Of a stretch of DNA of 58,403 bases, positions 45,314 through 55,100 are shown piece by piece. Position numbers and translations under genes: made by a program. The stretch covers positions 1 through 58,403 of the forward strand of contig NZ_FXUL01000033.1 of assembly GCF_900182955.1 (NCBI RefSeq), in the 5' to 3' direction. Every line of letters starts with the position of its first letter. Positions within the stretch are counted from its first letter, which is position 1. Under the pieces are notes generated by a model, which saw only the letters and a program-made list of their open reading frames with translations, searched no databases and was not told the origin of the DNA. This DNA is from Noviherbaspirillum suwonense (GTDB lineage Bacteria; Pseudomonadota; Gammaproteobacteria; Burkholderiales; Burkholderiaceae_D).

Positions 45314-46534
45314 ATGACGCCGGCCGCCCCGGCCGGGGATGCGCTGCCGCGCGCCGCCGTGGTCTACCTGGCGCTGGCCTCCTTTGCCAGCGCGCTGTCG
45401 CTGCGCGTGACCGACGCCCAGCTGCCCCGGCTGGCCGAGGAGCTGGGCGTGTCGCTGGGCGACGCCGCCTACATCGTGACGACGTTCTCCATCGCCTATG
45501 GCGCGTCGCAGCTGTTCTTCGGTCCGCTGGGCGACCGGCATGGGAAATACCTGGTCGTCGCCTGGGCCTGCGTCGCCTGCGCGGTGACCGCGTCGCTCTG
45601 CGCGGTCGCGCCGGGCTACCAGATGCTGCTGCTGGGCCGCCTGCTGGCGGGCGCAACCGCGGGCGCGATCATTCCGCTGTCGATGGCCTGGCTGGGCGAT
45701 GTCGTCCCGTACGAGCAGCGGCAGCCGGTGCTGGCGCGCTTCCTCGCCGGCCAGATCCTGGGCCTGTCCTCGGGCATGCTGGTCGGCGGGTTCGCGTCAG
45801 ACTTCCTGAACTGGCGCGTGCCCTTCATCGGCATCGCGCTGCTGTTCGCCGGCATCGCGTCGGTGCTGCTGAAGATCAACGGCAGGCTGCCCGCCAGCGC
45901 CCGCATTGCGCGCAGGAGCGAGGGGCCGATGATGCGCCGCATCCTCGCGGATTTCGGCTACGTGCTCGGGCGGCCCTGGGCGCGCGTGGTGCTGACGACG
46001 GTTTTCCTGGAAGGGGCATTCGTCTACGGCGCATTCGCGTTCATTGCGTCCCACCTGCACCGCGTGCTGGGCATGTCGCTGTCCAGCGCGGGCATGGTCA
46101 TCATGCCGTTCGGACTCGGCGGGCTGCTGTTCGCGGCCGGCGCGAAAGCCATCGTGCCGCGGCTGGGCGAGCACGGCCTGGCACTGTGGGGCGGACTGAC
46201 CCTGGGCGCGGCGCTGCTGGGCATCAGCCTGGCGCCGTCGATGTGGTACGCGCTGGCCGGCTGCTTCGCGGCCGGCGTCGGCTTCTACATGCTGCATAAC
46301 ACGCTGCAGATCAACGCGACCCAGATGGCCAGCGACCGGCGCGGCGCCGCGGTCGCCGCATTCGCGTCCTGCTTCTACCTCGGCCAGTCGGTCGGCGTCG
46401 CCCTGGCCGGCGCGATGGTGGAGAGGGCGGGCACGTCGCTGGTGATTTTGCTTGGAAGCGCCGGCGTGCTGGCGGCGTCGTTCACCTTCAGCTTGCTGCG
46501 CCGCGCCCGGCCGGAGATCCCGGTGACCGGCTGA
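45314..46534 (+). CDS. Major facilitator superfamily transporter
   Basis: A 406-residue membrane carrier with 12 predicted segments. The loop GPLGDRHGKYLVVAWACV carries the MFS signature after helix 2. The start at MTPAAP is preferred because GGGAAG lies eight bases upstream; an ATG six codons earlier is possible. It begins 44 bp after the CoA-transferase stop, so it may be cotranscribed. Direction (import or export) and substrate are unknown. Similar carriers are often annotated as drug exporters. Confidence 0.88.
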   Translation: MTPAAPAGDALPRAAVVYLALASFASALSLRVTDAQLPRLAEELGVSLGDAAYIVTTFSIAYGASQLFFGPLGDRHGKYLVVAWACVACAVTASLCAVAPGYQMLLLGRLLAGATAGAIIPLSMAWLGDVVPYEQRQPVLARFLAGQILGLSSGMLVGGFASDFLNWRVPFIGIALLFAGIASVLLKINGRLPASARIARRSEGPMMRRILADFGYVLGRPWARVVLTTVFLEGAFVYGAFAFIASHLHRVLGMSLSSAGMVIMPFGLGGLLFAAGAKAIVPRLGEHGLALWGGLTLGAALLGISLAPSMWYALAGCFAAGVGFYMLHNTLQINATQMASDRRGAAVAAFASCFYLGQSVGVALAGAMVERAGTSLVILLGSAGVLAASFTFSLLRRARPEIPVTG

Positions 46535-46572
46535 AGGACGGAAAAAACGCTTTGCCCGCTACATCATTTCGG

Positions 46573-46588
46573 ATATTGTATTCAAAAT
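46573..46588. promoter_or_regulatory. Operator-like site upstream of the second tct operon
   Basis: ATATTG-TATT-CAAAAT at 46573-46588, one base different from the motif at 50788 in the left arm. It sits about 155 bp before the Bug gene at 46744, in a gap without other features. Confidence 0.55.
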
Positions 46589-46743
46589 GTAATCCGAGGA
46601 ATTGCCGGAATGGAAGTAGCGGTTGCCGTGGACCGGCCTGGAGGCAGCCGCTGCCGGGCCGGTCGAAACCACCCCGGCAGATCGCGGATTACTGATCGAC
46701 ACAACTAATTACAAGCTGCGGCCCGAGCCGCGAAGGAGACAAA

Positions 46744-47748
46744 ATGTTGAACCCATCGTTGAAATTCGCTGTTCCTCTCGCCCTGGTTTCGCTCGGCGCC
46801 GGCCTCGCCGGCACTGCGCATGCATGGGAGCCGACCAAGCCGGTCGAGATCGTCGTGCCATTCAGCGCCGGCGGCGCCACCGACCAGATGGCGCGCTCGA
46901 TCCAGGGCATCATCACCAAGCACAAGCTGATGAAGCAGGCCATCATCGTCCAGAACAAGGCCGGCGCCAGCGGAGCGGAAGGGCTGCTGGACGTGAAGGC
47001 GTCGGCGGGCGATCCGCACAAGCTGGTCGCTTCGTCGTCCGGGCTCTACACGGTGCCGCTGGCCACCGGGCTGCCGTTCAACTGGCAGGACCTGACCCCG
47101 GTCGCGATGGTCGCGCAGGACCAGTTCGTGCTGTGGGTGAACAGCGAGACGCCGTACAAGACTGCCGGCGAATACCTTGCCGCTGTCAAGAAAACGCCGG
47201 ATGTGTTCAAGATGGGCGGCACCAGCTCCAAGCGCGAGGACCACATCATCACCGCGCTGATGGAAAAGAAGGCCGGCGTCAAGTTCACCTATATCCCGTA
47301 CAAGGGCGGCGGCGAAGCGGCGACGCAGCTGTCGGGCAAGCATATCGATTCCAACATCAACAATCCGTCGGAATCGATCGCGCAATGGCGCGCCGGGCAG
47401 CACCGCGCGCTGTGCCTGTTCTCCGAGAAGCGCAGCGAGTACAAGGAAAAGGTCACCGACACCCAGAGCTGGGCGGACCTGCCGACCTGCAAGGAGCAGG
47501 GCCTGGACGTGCAGTATGAAATGCTGCGCGTGTTCATGCTGCCGGGCAAGGTGCCGGCCGACGCCGCGAAGTTCTACGAGGACCTGTTCCAGAAGGTCAT
47601 GGCCACGCCCGAGTGGAAGAGCTATCTCGAGAAGAATGCATTGAAGTCGACCGCGCTGGTGGGCCAGCCGCTCCGCGACTACCTGGCCAAGGATGAAAAA
47701 GCGCATCGCGAGATCATGAGCGCAGCCGGTTTCCTCGCGAAAAACTAG
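46744..47748 (+). CDS. Bug-type solute-binding protein of the second TctABC system
   Basis: A 334-residue periplasmic receptor, signal peptide ending at AHAWEPTK. It shares KPVEIVVPFSAGGATDQMARSIQGII, the Cys pair (ALCLFSEKR ... LPTCKEQGL) and overall layout with the receptor at 39348. AAGGAG precedes the ATG. First gene of a Bug-TctB-TctA operon. The differences between the two receptors suggest related but distinct ligands. Confidence 0.9.
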   Translation: MLNPSLKFAVPLALVSLGAGLAGTAHAWEPTKPVEIVVPFSAGGATDQMARSIQGIITKHKLMKQAIIVQNKAGASGAEGLLDVKASAGDPHKLVASSSGLYTVPLATGLPFNWQDLTPVAMVAQDQFVLWVNSETPYKTAGEYLAAVKKTPDVFKMGGTSSKREDHIITALMEKKAGVKFTYIPYKGGGEAATQLSGKHIDSNINNPSESIAQWRAGQHRALCLFSEKRSEYKEKVTDTQSWADLPTCKEQGLDVQYEMLRVFMLPGKVPADAAKFYEDLFQKVMATPEWKSYLEKNALKSTALVGQPLRDYLAKDEKAHREIMSAAGFLAKN

Positions 47749-47820
47749 GCTGCTGCCGCACCCATGCCGCAGCAGCGTCGCGCTGCGGCTTTCCCCACCT
47801 TTCATTCGACGTCCTTCATC

Positions 47821-48339
47821 ATGAGCACACAGCCTGAAGTCCACGAGGTCGACGAGCAGACCGAAACCGCCGTCACGCGACGAACCGCCGAACTGGCGGT
47901 GGGCGGCGTGCTGGCGCTGGTCGCCATCCTCGTCATGGTCAGCAATTACCAGCTTGGCGCCGGTTGGGCCAGCGACGGCCCCCAGGCCGGCTATTTCCCG
48001 TTCCGCCTCGGCCTCGCCATCTTCATCGGCAGCCTCGTCGTGCTCAGGCAGGCCTATGTGAGCAAGGACCGGTCGGCGTTTATCGAGAAGGGGCAGCTGC
48101 GCCTGGTGGCCACCGTACTGCTGCCGCTGATCGTCTTCGTCGCCGCGGTGCAGTTTACCGGCATCTACCTGGCCTCGGCCGTATTCATCGGCGCCTTCAT
48201 GATCTTCGTCGGGAAATTCAGCTGGTGGAAAGCGCTGGTGACCGGCTGTGCAACCTCGCTGGTGCTGTTCTGGATTTTCGAGGCCATGTTCCAGGTCCCC
48301 CTGCCCAAGGGTCCGCTCGAAGCATTTTTTGGATACTGA
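47821..48339 (+). CDS. tctB: TctB small permease
   Basis: A 172-residue membrane protein with four hydrophobic segments and the motif SDGPQAGYFPFRLGLAIFIGSLVVLRQA; it ends VPLPKGPLEAFFGY like the first TctB. An acidic N-terminal tail of about 25 residues (EVHEVDEQTETAV) is not present in the first copy. The start at MSTQPE is used; an upstream in-frame ATG would add 19 unlikely residues. Confidence 0.9.
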   Translation: MSTQPEVHEVDEQTETAVTRRTAELAVGGVLALVAILVMVSNYQLGAGWASDGPQAGYFPFRLGLAIFIGSLVVLRQAYVSKDRSAFIEKGQLRLVATVLLPLIVFVAAVQFTGIYLASAVFIGAFMIFVGKFSWWKALVTGCATSLVLFWIFEAMFQVPLPKGPLEAFFGY

Positions 48340-48350
48340 CAGGAGCCCAC

Positions 48351-49850
48351 ATGGATGATATTTCCCTATTGATTTCCGGGTTCTACACGGTATTGTCGTG
48401 GCAGAACCTCGGCCTGATGGCGATCGGCATTTTGCTGGGCATCGTCGTCGGCGTGCTGCCCGGCCTCGGCGGGCCCAACGGCGTGGCCATCCTGCTGCCG
48501 CTGACGTTCACGATGAACCCGACCTCGGCCATCATCCTGCTGTCCTGCATATACTGGGGCGCGCTGTTCGGCGGCGCCATTACCTCCATCCTGTTCAATA
48601 TCCCCGGCGAAGCCTGGTCGGTGGCGACCACGTTCGACGGCTACCCGATGGCGCAGCGGGGCAAGGCGGGCGAAGCCCTGACCAGCGCATTCACCGGCTC
48701 CTTCATCGGCGCGCTGGTGGGCGTGATCATGATCACCTTCCTCGCGCCGCTGGTGGCGAAATTCGCGCTGCGCTTCGGGCCGCCGGAATTCTTCGCGGTC
48801 TACTTCCTGACCTTCTGCAGCTTCATCGGCATGGGCAAGGAGCCGAAGGCGAAGATCGTCATCGCCATGTGCGTCGGCTTCGTGCTGGCGGCGGTCGGCA
48901 TGGACACGATTTCGGGCGAGCTGCGGATGACTTTCGGGATGGCGCCGCTCCTGCGCGGCTTCGACTTCCTGGTTGCCGTCATCGGCCTGTTCGGCATCAG
49001 CGAGATCCTGATGACGATGGAGGAGGGGCTGGCCTTCAAGGGCAAGCAGGCCAGGATAGACCTGAAGGTCGTTCTCAAGACCTGGGCCGGCATGCCGCGC
49101 TATTTCATGACGCTGATACGGTCGTCGCTGATCGGCTGCTGGCTGGGCGTGACCCCGGGCGGCGCCACCGCGGCATCGTTCATGGGCTACGGCGTCGCCA
49201 AGAAATTCTCCAAGGACCCGGACAGCTTCGGCAAAGGCAATGTCGAGGGCGTGCTTGCGCCGGAAACCGCCGCCCACGCGGCCGGCACCAGCGCGCTGCT
49301 GCCAATGCTGGCGCTGGGCATTCCCGGCTCGGCGACGGCGGCCGTGCTGCTGGGCGGTCTGATGATCTGGGGCCTGCAGCCGGGGCCGCTGCTCTTCGTC
49401 GAGCAGAAGGACTTTGTCTGGGGGCTGATCGCCAGCATGTACCTGGGCAATCTGGCGGGCCTGATCATCGTGCTGGCCTCGGTGCCGCTGTTCGCCGCGA
49501 TCCTGCGCATACCGTTTTCCATCATCGCGCCGGCCATCCTGGTGATCTGCGCGATCGGCGCATTCACCGTGCACAACGCGCAGTTCGATATCTGGCTGAT
49601 GCTGATCTTCGGCATCGTCGGCTATGTCTTCAAGAAGCTCGACTATCCGCTCGCGCCGATGGTGCTGGCGCTGGTGCTGGGCGACCGTGCCGAGGACGCG
49701 TTCCGGCAAAGCATGCTGGCGTCCAAGGGCGGGCTGGGCATCTTCTGGGCGAATGGCCTGGTCGGCACCATCATGACGCTGGCTGTCGCCGGCCTGGTCT
49801 GGTCGCTGATCGGCAGCCTGCGCGAGCGGATGCGGATGCGGACTGCCTGA
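48351..49850 (+). CDS. tctA: TctA large permease
   Basis: A 499-residue permease parallel to the one at 40939: GVLPGLGGPNGVAILLPLTFTMNP, FGGAITSILFNIPGEAWSVATTFDGYPMAQRG, GVTPGGATAASFMGYGVAKKF, and a C terminus ending in basic residues. AGGAG lies ten bases before the ATG. Completes the second Bug-TctB-TctA system. Confidence 0.92.
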   Translation: MDDISLLISGFYTVLSWQNLGLMAIGILLGIVVGVLPGLGGPNGVAILLPLTFTMNPTSAIILLSCIYWGALFGGAITSILFNIPGEAWSVATTFDGYPMAQRGKAGEALTSAFTGSFIGALVGVIMITFLAPLVAKFALRFGPPEFFAVYFLTFCSFIGMGKEPKAKIVIAMCVGFVLAAVGMDTISGELRMTFGMAPLLRGFDFLVAVIGLFGISEILMTMEEGLAFKGKQARIDLKVVLKTWAGMPRYFMTLIRSSLIGCWLGVTPGGATAASFMGYGVAKKFSKDPDSFGKGNVEGVLAPETAAHAAGTSALLPMLALGIPGSATAAVLLGGLMIWGLQPGPLLFVEQKDFVWGLIASMYLGNLAGLIIVLASVPLFAAILRIPFSIIAPAILVICAIGAFTVHNAQFDIWLMLIFGIVGYVFKKLDYPLAPMVLALVLGDRAEDAFRQSMLASKGGLGIFWANGLVGTIMTLAVAGLVWSLIGSLRERMRMRTA

Positions 49851-49880
49851 GCAGAAGGGCCAGGACGCCGCGCGCCGGCT

Positions 49881-50633
49881 TCAGGCGGCCGCGGTTGTCT
49901 TGTCGGACGCCGTTGACTTGCTATCGGCGGCGGCCGGAGCGCCGGCCAGGTCCCGGAGGATGGCGTCGCGTTTTTCCAGCAAGTGCTTGCGGAGGATGGC
50001 GCCCAGCCGCGGGCCGTCGCGGGTTTCGAGCGCCTTGATCATTTCCTCATGGTCCTGGATCGCGCTGTCCCATTTTCCGGCCTGGAAGTTGGACTTGAAG
50101 CGCAGCGCGAGCAGGCGGCGGTTGATCGACAGGTAGGTCTGGCGCAGCACCGAATTGCGGGCCGCCTCGTTGATCTTGTTATGGATGGTCTGGTTGCGGC
50201 TGTAATAGCCCGGCAAGTCGTTCTGCGCGCGGCAGGCGATCATCGCATAGTGCAGCGCCTTGATTTCCGCAATCTCGACCGGGGTGATTCGCATGGCCGC
50301 CAGTTCGCCGGACATTGCCTCCAGGCCGCTCATGACTTCAAAGCTTTCCCAGATTTCGGTGTCCGACATCCGCGAGACGAATGCGCCGCGGTTCGGGGCG
50401 ATATCGATCAGTCCTTCGGCCGCCAGCACCTTCATTGCCTCGCGCAGCGGGGTGCGTGAAATGCCCAGCGTTTCGCACAGTTCGCGTTCGTTGAGCTTCA
50501 TGCCGGGCGCAAGCGCGCCTTCGACGATCAGGTTGCGCAGATGGGTGACCACGGTGTCATGCAGGCGCATGCGCTCGACCTTGGTGACGGCCAGGAAACT
50601 GGATGGCGCGCTCTCGTTTTCTGTATTTTGCAT
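49881..50633 (-). CDS. GntR-family regulator, FCD subfamily
   Basis: A 250-residue regulator with winged helix LHDTVVTHLRNLIVEGALAPGMKLNERELCETLGISRTPLREAMKVLAAEGLIDIAPNRGAFVS and an FCD domain (about 95-225) with the helical pattern RNQTIHNKI...H. A polar tail rich in Ala, Lys and Thr follows. It converges on the second tct operon and is divergent from the aminotransferase gene; the operator-like site at 50788 lies between. It is the more likely controller of that promoter. Confidence 0.9.
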   Translation of the reverse strand: MQNTENESAPSSFLAVTKVERMRLHDTVVTHLRNLIVEGALAPGMKLNERELCETLGISRTPLREAMKVLAAEGLIDIAPNRGAFVSRMSDTEIWESFEVMSGLEAMSGELAAMRITPVEIAEIKALHYAMIACRAQNDLPGYYSRNQTIHNKINEAARNSVLRQTYLSINRRLLALRFKSNFQAGKWDSAIQDHEEMIKALETRDGPRLGAILRKHLLEKRDAILRDLAGAPAAADSKSTASDKTTAAA

Positions 50634-50787
50634 GCTAAACCTCCGAATCGCGGTATTTTAACCGAAGTTGTTACCCGGGCCAGGGTGACCACTAGTTGGC
50701 CTTGGTGTCAGAGAGTACGCCGTGCAAACAGGGCCTGGAGAATTAATTCAGAAAGCTGTTTACGGACAGCGAACGCTTTGTTAGAGT

Positions 50788-50803
50788 ATTTTGTATTCAA
50801 AAT
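50788..50803. promoter_or_regulatory. Operator-like site upstream of the aminotransferase gene
   Basis: ATTTTG-TATT-CAAAAT, with perfect 6-bp inverted arms around TATT. It ends 32 bp before the start codon of the aminotransferase gene at 50836. A weaker version, ATTTTG-CATG-CTAAAC (50625-50640), overlaps the start of the GntR gene and could serve autoregulation. Confidence 0.6.
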
Positions 50804-50835
50804 TCAAAGACTCGATCTAGGATAACAAGGACACC

Positions 50836-52056
50836 ATGCTGACTCTCGACTTCCATCCCGCCGGTCGCCACTTCCTGCAGATCCCGGGACCCAGCCCGGT
50901 GCCCGACCGCATACTCCGTGCGATGAGTTATCCGACCATCGACCATCGTGGCCCGGAATTCGGCGCGCTCGGGCTGAAGGTGCTGGCTGGCATCAAGAAG
51001 GTGTTCAAGACCGAGCAGCCGGTCATCATTTACCCGGCGTCCGGCACCGGCGCCTGGGAAGCGGCGCTGTGCAACGTGTTCAGCCCGGGCGACGCGGTGC
51101 TGATGTACGAGACAGGCCATTTCGCGACGCTCTGGAAGAAGATGGCCGAGGCGCTCGGCCTGAAGCCCGAGTTCCTGGGCGATCCGGGCATCGAGGGCTG
51201 GCGGCGCGGGGTGCAGGCCGACCGGATCGAGGCCCGGCTGCGCGAAGACAGCAGCCATGCGATCAAGGCGGTCTGCGTCGTCCACAACGAAACCTCGACC
51301 GGCGTGACGTCCGATATCGCCGCGGTCCGCCGCGCGATCGACGCCGCCGGCCATCCGGCGCTGCTGCTGGTCGACACCATTTCCGGCCTGGGCTCGGCGG
51401 ATTACCGGCACGATGAATGGGGCGTCGACGTTACCGTATCCGGCTCGCAGAAGGGCCTGATGCTGCCGCCGGGAATCAGTTTCAACGCAGTGTCGGAAAA
51501 AGCCATCGCCGCCAGCAAGTCGGCCCGGCTGCCGCGCGCATTCTGGGACTGGACCGAGATCATCGAGATGAACAAGACCGGCTACTGGCCGTACACGCCC
51601 AACACCAATCTGCTGTACGGATTGCACGAGGCGCTCGACATGATATTGGGCGAAGGGCTGGACAACGTGTTCCAGCGCCACCAGCGCCTGGCGGCCGCCT
51701 GCCGCGCCGCCGTCAATGCCTGGGGCCTCGAGATCCAGTGCGCCGACCCGGCCGTCTATTCGCCGGTGCTGACCGGCGTGATGACCCCGGAAGGCTTCGA
51801 CGCCGACGCGATCCGCCGCATCATCTATGATAATTTCAACATGTCGCTCGGCACCGGCCTGGGCAAGATGAAGGGCAAGATGTTCCGTATCGGCCATCTC
51901 GGCGAAGCCAATGAACTGACGCTGATGGCGACGCTGGCCGGCTGCGAGATGGGCCTGAAGCTGGCGGGCGTGCCAATTGCCGGCAGCGGCGTGAGCGCGG
52001 CGATGGAAAACCTGATGGCCGGGTCCATCGCGGCAGCGGACAGGAAGGCAGCCTGA
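50836..52056 (+). CDS. Serine-glyoxylate-type aminotransferase (class V)
   Basis: A 406-residue PLP enzyme. The N terminus FLQIPGPSPVPDRILRAMSYPTIDHRGPEF is the mark of serine-glyoxylate and related alanine-glyoxylate aminotransferases. The PLP lysine lies in VTVSGSQKGLMLPPG (about residue 201-215), and the PLP aspartate in LLLVDTISGLGSADY. The enzyme would convert glyoxylate plus serine (or alanine) to glycine plus hydroxypyruvate (or pyruvate). It is followed 128 bp later by a 2-hydroxyacid dehydrogenase gene, which could supply glyoxylate from glycolate (inference). Confidence 0.9.
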   Translation: MLTLDFHPAGRHFLQIPGPSPVPDRILRAMSYPTIDHRGPEFGALGLKVLAGIKKVFKTEQPVIIYPASGTGAWEAALCNVFSPGDAVLMYETGHFATLWKKMAEALGLKPEFLGDPGIEGWRRGVQADRIEARLREDSSHAIKAVCVVHNETSTGVTSDIAAVRRAIDAAGHPALLLVDTISGLGSADYRHDEWGVDVTVSGSQKGLMLPPGISFNAVSEKAIAASKSARLPRAFWDWTEIIEMNKTGYWPYTPNTNLLYGLHEALDMILGEGLDNVFQRHQRLAAACRAAVNAWGLEIQCADPAVYSPVLTGVMTPEGFDADAIRRIIYDNFNMSLGTGLGKMKGKMFRIGHLGEANELTLMATLAGCEMGLKLAGVPIAGSGVSAAMENLMAGSIAAADRKAA

Positions 52057-52184
52057 TCCAGGCGCGGCGGCGCATCGGCGCCGCCCTCACCGTCTTACCG
52101 TTTCACTGTTTCACTGTTTCACGGTTTCACAGTCGCAACGGCGCCGCCGTATCGCCCGCACCCAGCAAAAGGAAATTGGCAGCC

Positions 52185-55100
52185 ATGCATACCCAGCCCA
52201 TCCATTTCGTCCCAGCCGGCCCCGGACGCGCCGAGTCGCCGCTCGAACGGCACCTGCGGCAGGAAATGCAGGGCGAGGTGCTGTTCAGCCGGGCCGACCG
52301 CGGCCGTTATGCGACCGATGCGTCGATCTACCAGGTCATGCCGGTCGGCGTGGCCGTCCCGCGCAACCAGGAAGACCTGCTGCGCTGCCTCGACATCGCG
52401 CGCCACCACCGGGCCGCGGTGCTGGCGCGCGGCGCCGGCACCAGCCAGTGCGGCCAGACGGTGGGCGACGCGCTGGTGATCGACAACAGCAAGTGGCTCA
52501 ACCAGGTGATCGACTTCGACCCGGTCGCGATGACCGTGACGGTGGAGCCGGGCATGGTGCTCGATCATCTCAACGCCTGGCTCAAGCCGCATGGGCTGTG
52601 GTTCCCGGTCGACGTGTCGACCGCCGCCCAGTGCACGATCGGCGGCATGACGGGCAATAATTCCTGCGGCTCGCGCTCGATCGAATACGGCAACATGGTG
52701 CACAACGTGCTCGCCGTCGACGCGGTGCTGGCCGATGGCACGCAGGCCCGGTTCGGCGCGATGGCCGGCATGCCGCCGGCAGGCCGGGTGGGGGACATCG
52801 TTTCGGGCATCGAGCGGATCGCGCGGCGCGAGCGCAGCGAGATCGTCGAGCGGGTGCCCAAGGTGCTGCGGCGGGTCGCCGGCTACAACATCGACCTGTT
52901 CGACTGCCAGAACCCGCGCGCCTATACCGACGACGGCACGGCCAATCTCGCCCATATCCTGGTGGGCTCGGAAGGCACGCTGGCATACAGCCGCCAGGTC
53001 ACGCTGAAGCTGGCGCCGCTGCCGGGCAACAAGGTGCTGGGCGTGGTCAACTTCCCGACCTTCTACCAGGCCATGGACATGACCCAGCATATCGTCAGGC
53101 TGGGGCCGACCGCGGTCGAGCTGGTCGACCGGACCATGATCGACCTGGCGCTGACCAACCCGGCCTTCGAGCCTGTCATCCGCAAGGCGCTTGCCGGGCA
53201 TCCGCAGGCCATCCTGCTGGTCGAGTTCGCCGGCGACGACAAGGGAGCGCTGAAGGAAAAGCTGGACCGCCTCGCCGAGCTGATGAGCGACCTGGGGCTG
53301 CCGGGCGCCGTCGTGAAAATGCCGGATGCGAATGAACAGAAGGCCTTGTGGGAAGTGCGCAAGGCCGGGCTGAACATCATGATGAGCATGAAGGGCGACG
53401 GCAAGCCGGTGTCCTTCATCGAGGACTGCGCGGTGCCGCTCGAGCATCTCGCCGAATACACCAGCCGCCTGACCGATGTCTTCCACAAGTACGGCACCGA
53501 GGGCACCTGGTATGCCCATGCGAGCGTCGGCACGCTGCATGTGCGCCCGATCCTCGACATGCGGCGCGACGGCGCCCGCGACATGCGCGAGATCGCCGAG
53601 GTCGCGTCGGCGCTGGTGCGCGAGTACAAGGGCGCTTATTCGGGCGAGCATGGCGACGGACTGTGCCGCGGCGAATGGGTCGCGTGGCAATACGGTCCCC
53701 GGATCAACCAGGCGTTCAGCGAGATCAAGGACCTGTTCGACCCGGACAACCGCTTCAACCCCGACAAGATCGTGCGCCCGCCCAAGATGGACGACAAGCG
53801 CAATTTCCGTTTCGCGCCCGGCTACCGGGAACTGCCGCTCACGCCGGCGCTGGACTGGTCTGCCTGGAACGTCACCCGCGACCCGCTGACCGGCGAGGAA
53901 AGCGCGCCTGGAACCGGCTCCGACCGCAGCGGCGGCCTCGCCAAGGCAGTGGAGATGTGCAACAACAACGGGCACTGCCGCAAGTTCGATGCCGGCACCA
54001 TGTGTCCGAGCTACCGGGCCACCCGCGACGAAAAGCACGTGACCCGCGGCCGGGCAAACACGCTGCGGCTGGCGATTTCCGGCCAGCTGGGGGAAGACGG
54101 CCTGGCCAGCCAGGACGTCAAGGACGTGCTGGACCTCTGCGTTTCCTGCAAGGGCTGCAAGCGCGAATGCCCGACCGGCGTGGACATGGCCAAGATCAAG
54201 ATCGAGGCCCGCGCCGCCTGGACCCGCAAGCATGGCCTGTCGGCGCGCGACAAGCTGGTCGGTTTCATGCCGCGCTATGCGCCGTATGCAAGCAGGGTCG
54301 GCGGGCTGATGGCCGCGGCTGACCGGGCGCCGCGGCTCTCGGCCTGGCTCAAGGGCAAGCTGGGGCTGGCGTCGCAGCGGGCGTTTCCGCAATTCCGCAA
54401 GTCCTTTCTGTCGGGCGCAGGCGCAAACCGGCCTGCCGCGGCCGGCAGCAAGGAAGTCTTGCTGTTCGTCGACACCTTCAACAATTACATGGAGCCGGAA
54501 AACGCGGAAGCCGCGCGCCGCGTGCTCGAAGCCGCCGGCTACGCGGTGCACTTCAATACCCGGAACGGCGAGCGGCCGCTCTGCTGCGGCCGCACCTACC
54601 TGTCGGCGGGCCTGGTCGACCAGGCCAGGGCCGAAGCCAGGCGCACGCTGGACCAGCTGCTGCCCTATGTCGAGCGCGGCCTCGCCATCGTGGGGCTGGA
54701 GCCGTCCTGCCTGCTGTCGCTGCGGGACGAATTCCTGCATTACGGCTACGGCGCCGAAGCGGAGAAGCTGGCGGCATCGGCCTTCCTGTTCGAGGAATTC
54801 CTGGTGAGGGAAAAGGAAGCCGGCCGCCTGGCCCTGGACCTGCATGCGCTCGCCACGAGCCAGGCGCTGGTCCACGGACACTGCCACCAGAAGGCTTTCG
54901 ACGCGGTGCATCCGGTGCAGACCGTGCTGCGCTGGATACCCGGCCTGCAGGTTTCCGTGATCGAGTCGTCATGCTGCGGCATGGCGGGCAGCTTCGGCTA
55001 CGAGGCGGAGCATTACGCGGTGTCGCAGGCGATGGGCGAGCTGTCGCTCTTTCCGGCGGTGCGCAAGGCGGCGAGCGACACGCTGCTGGTCGCCGACGGC

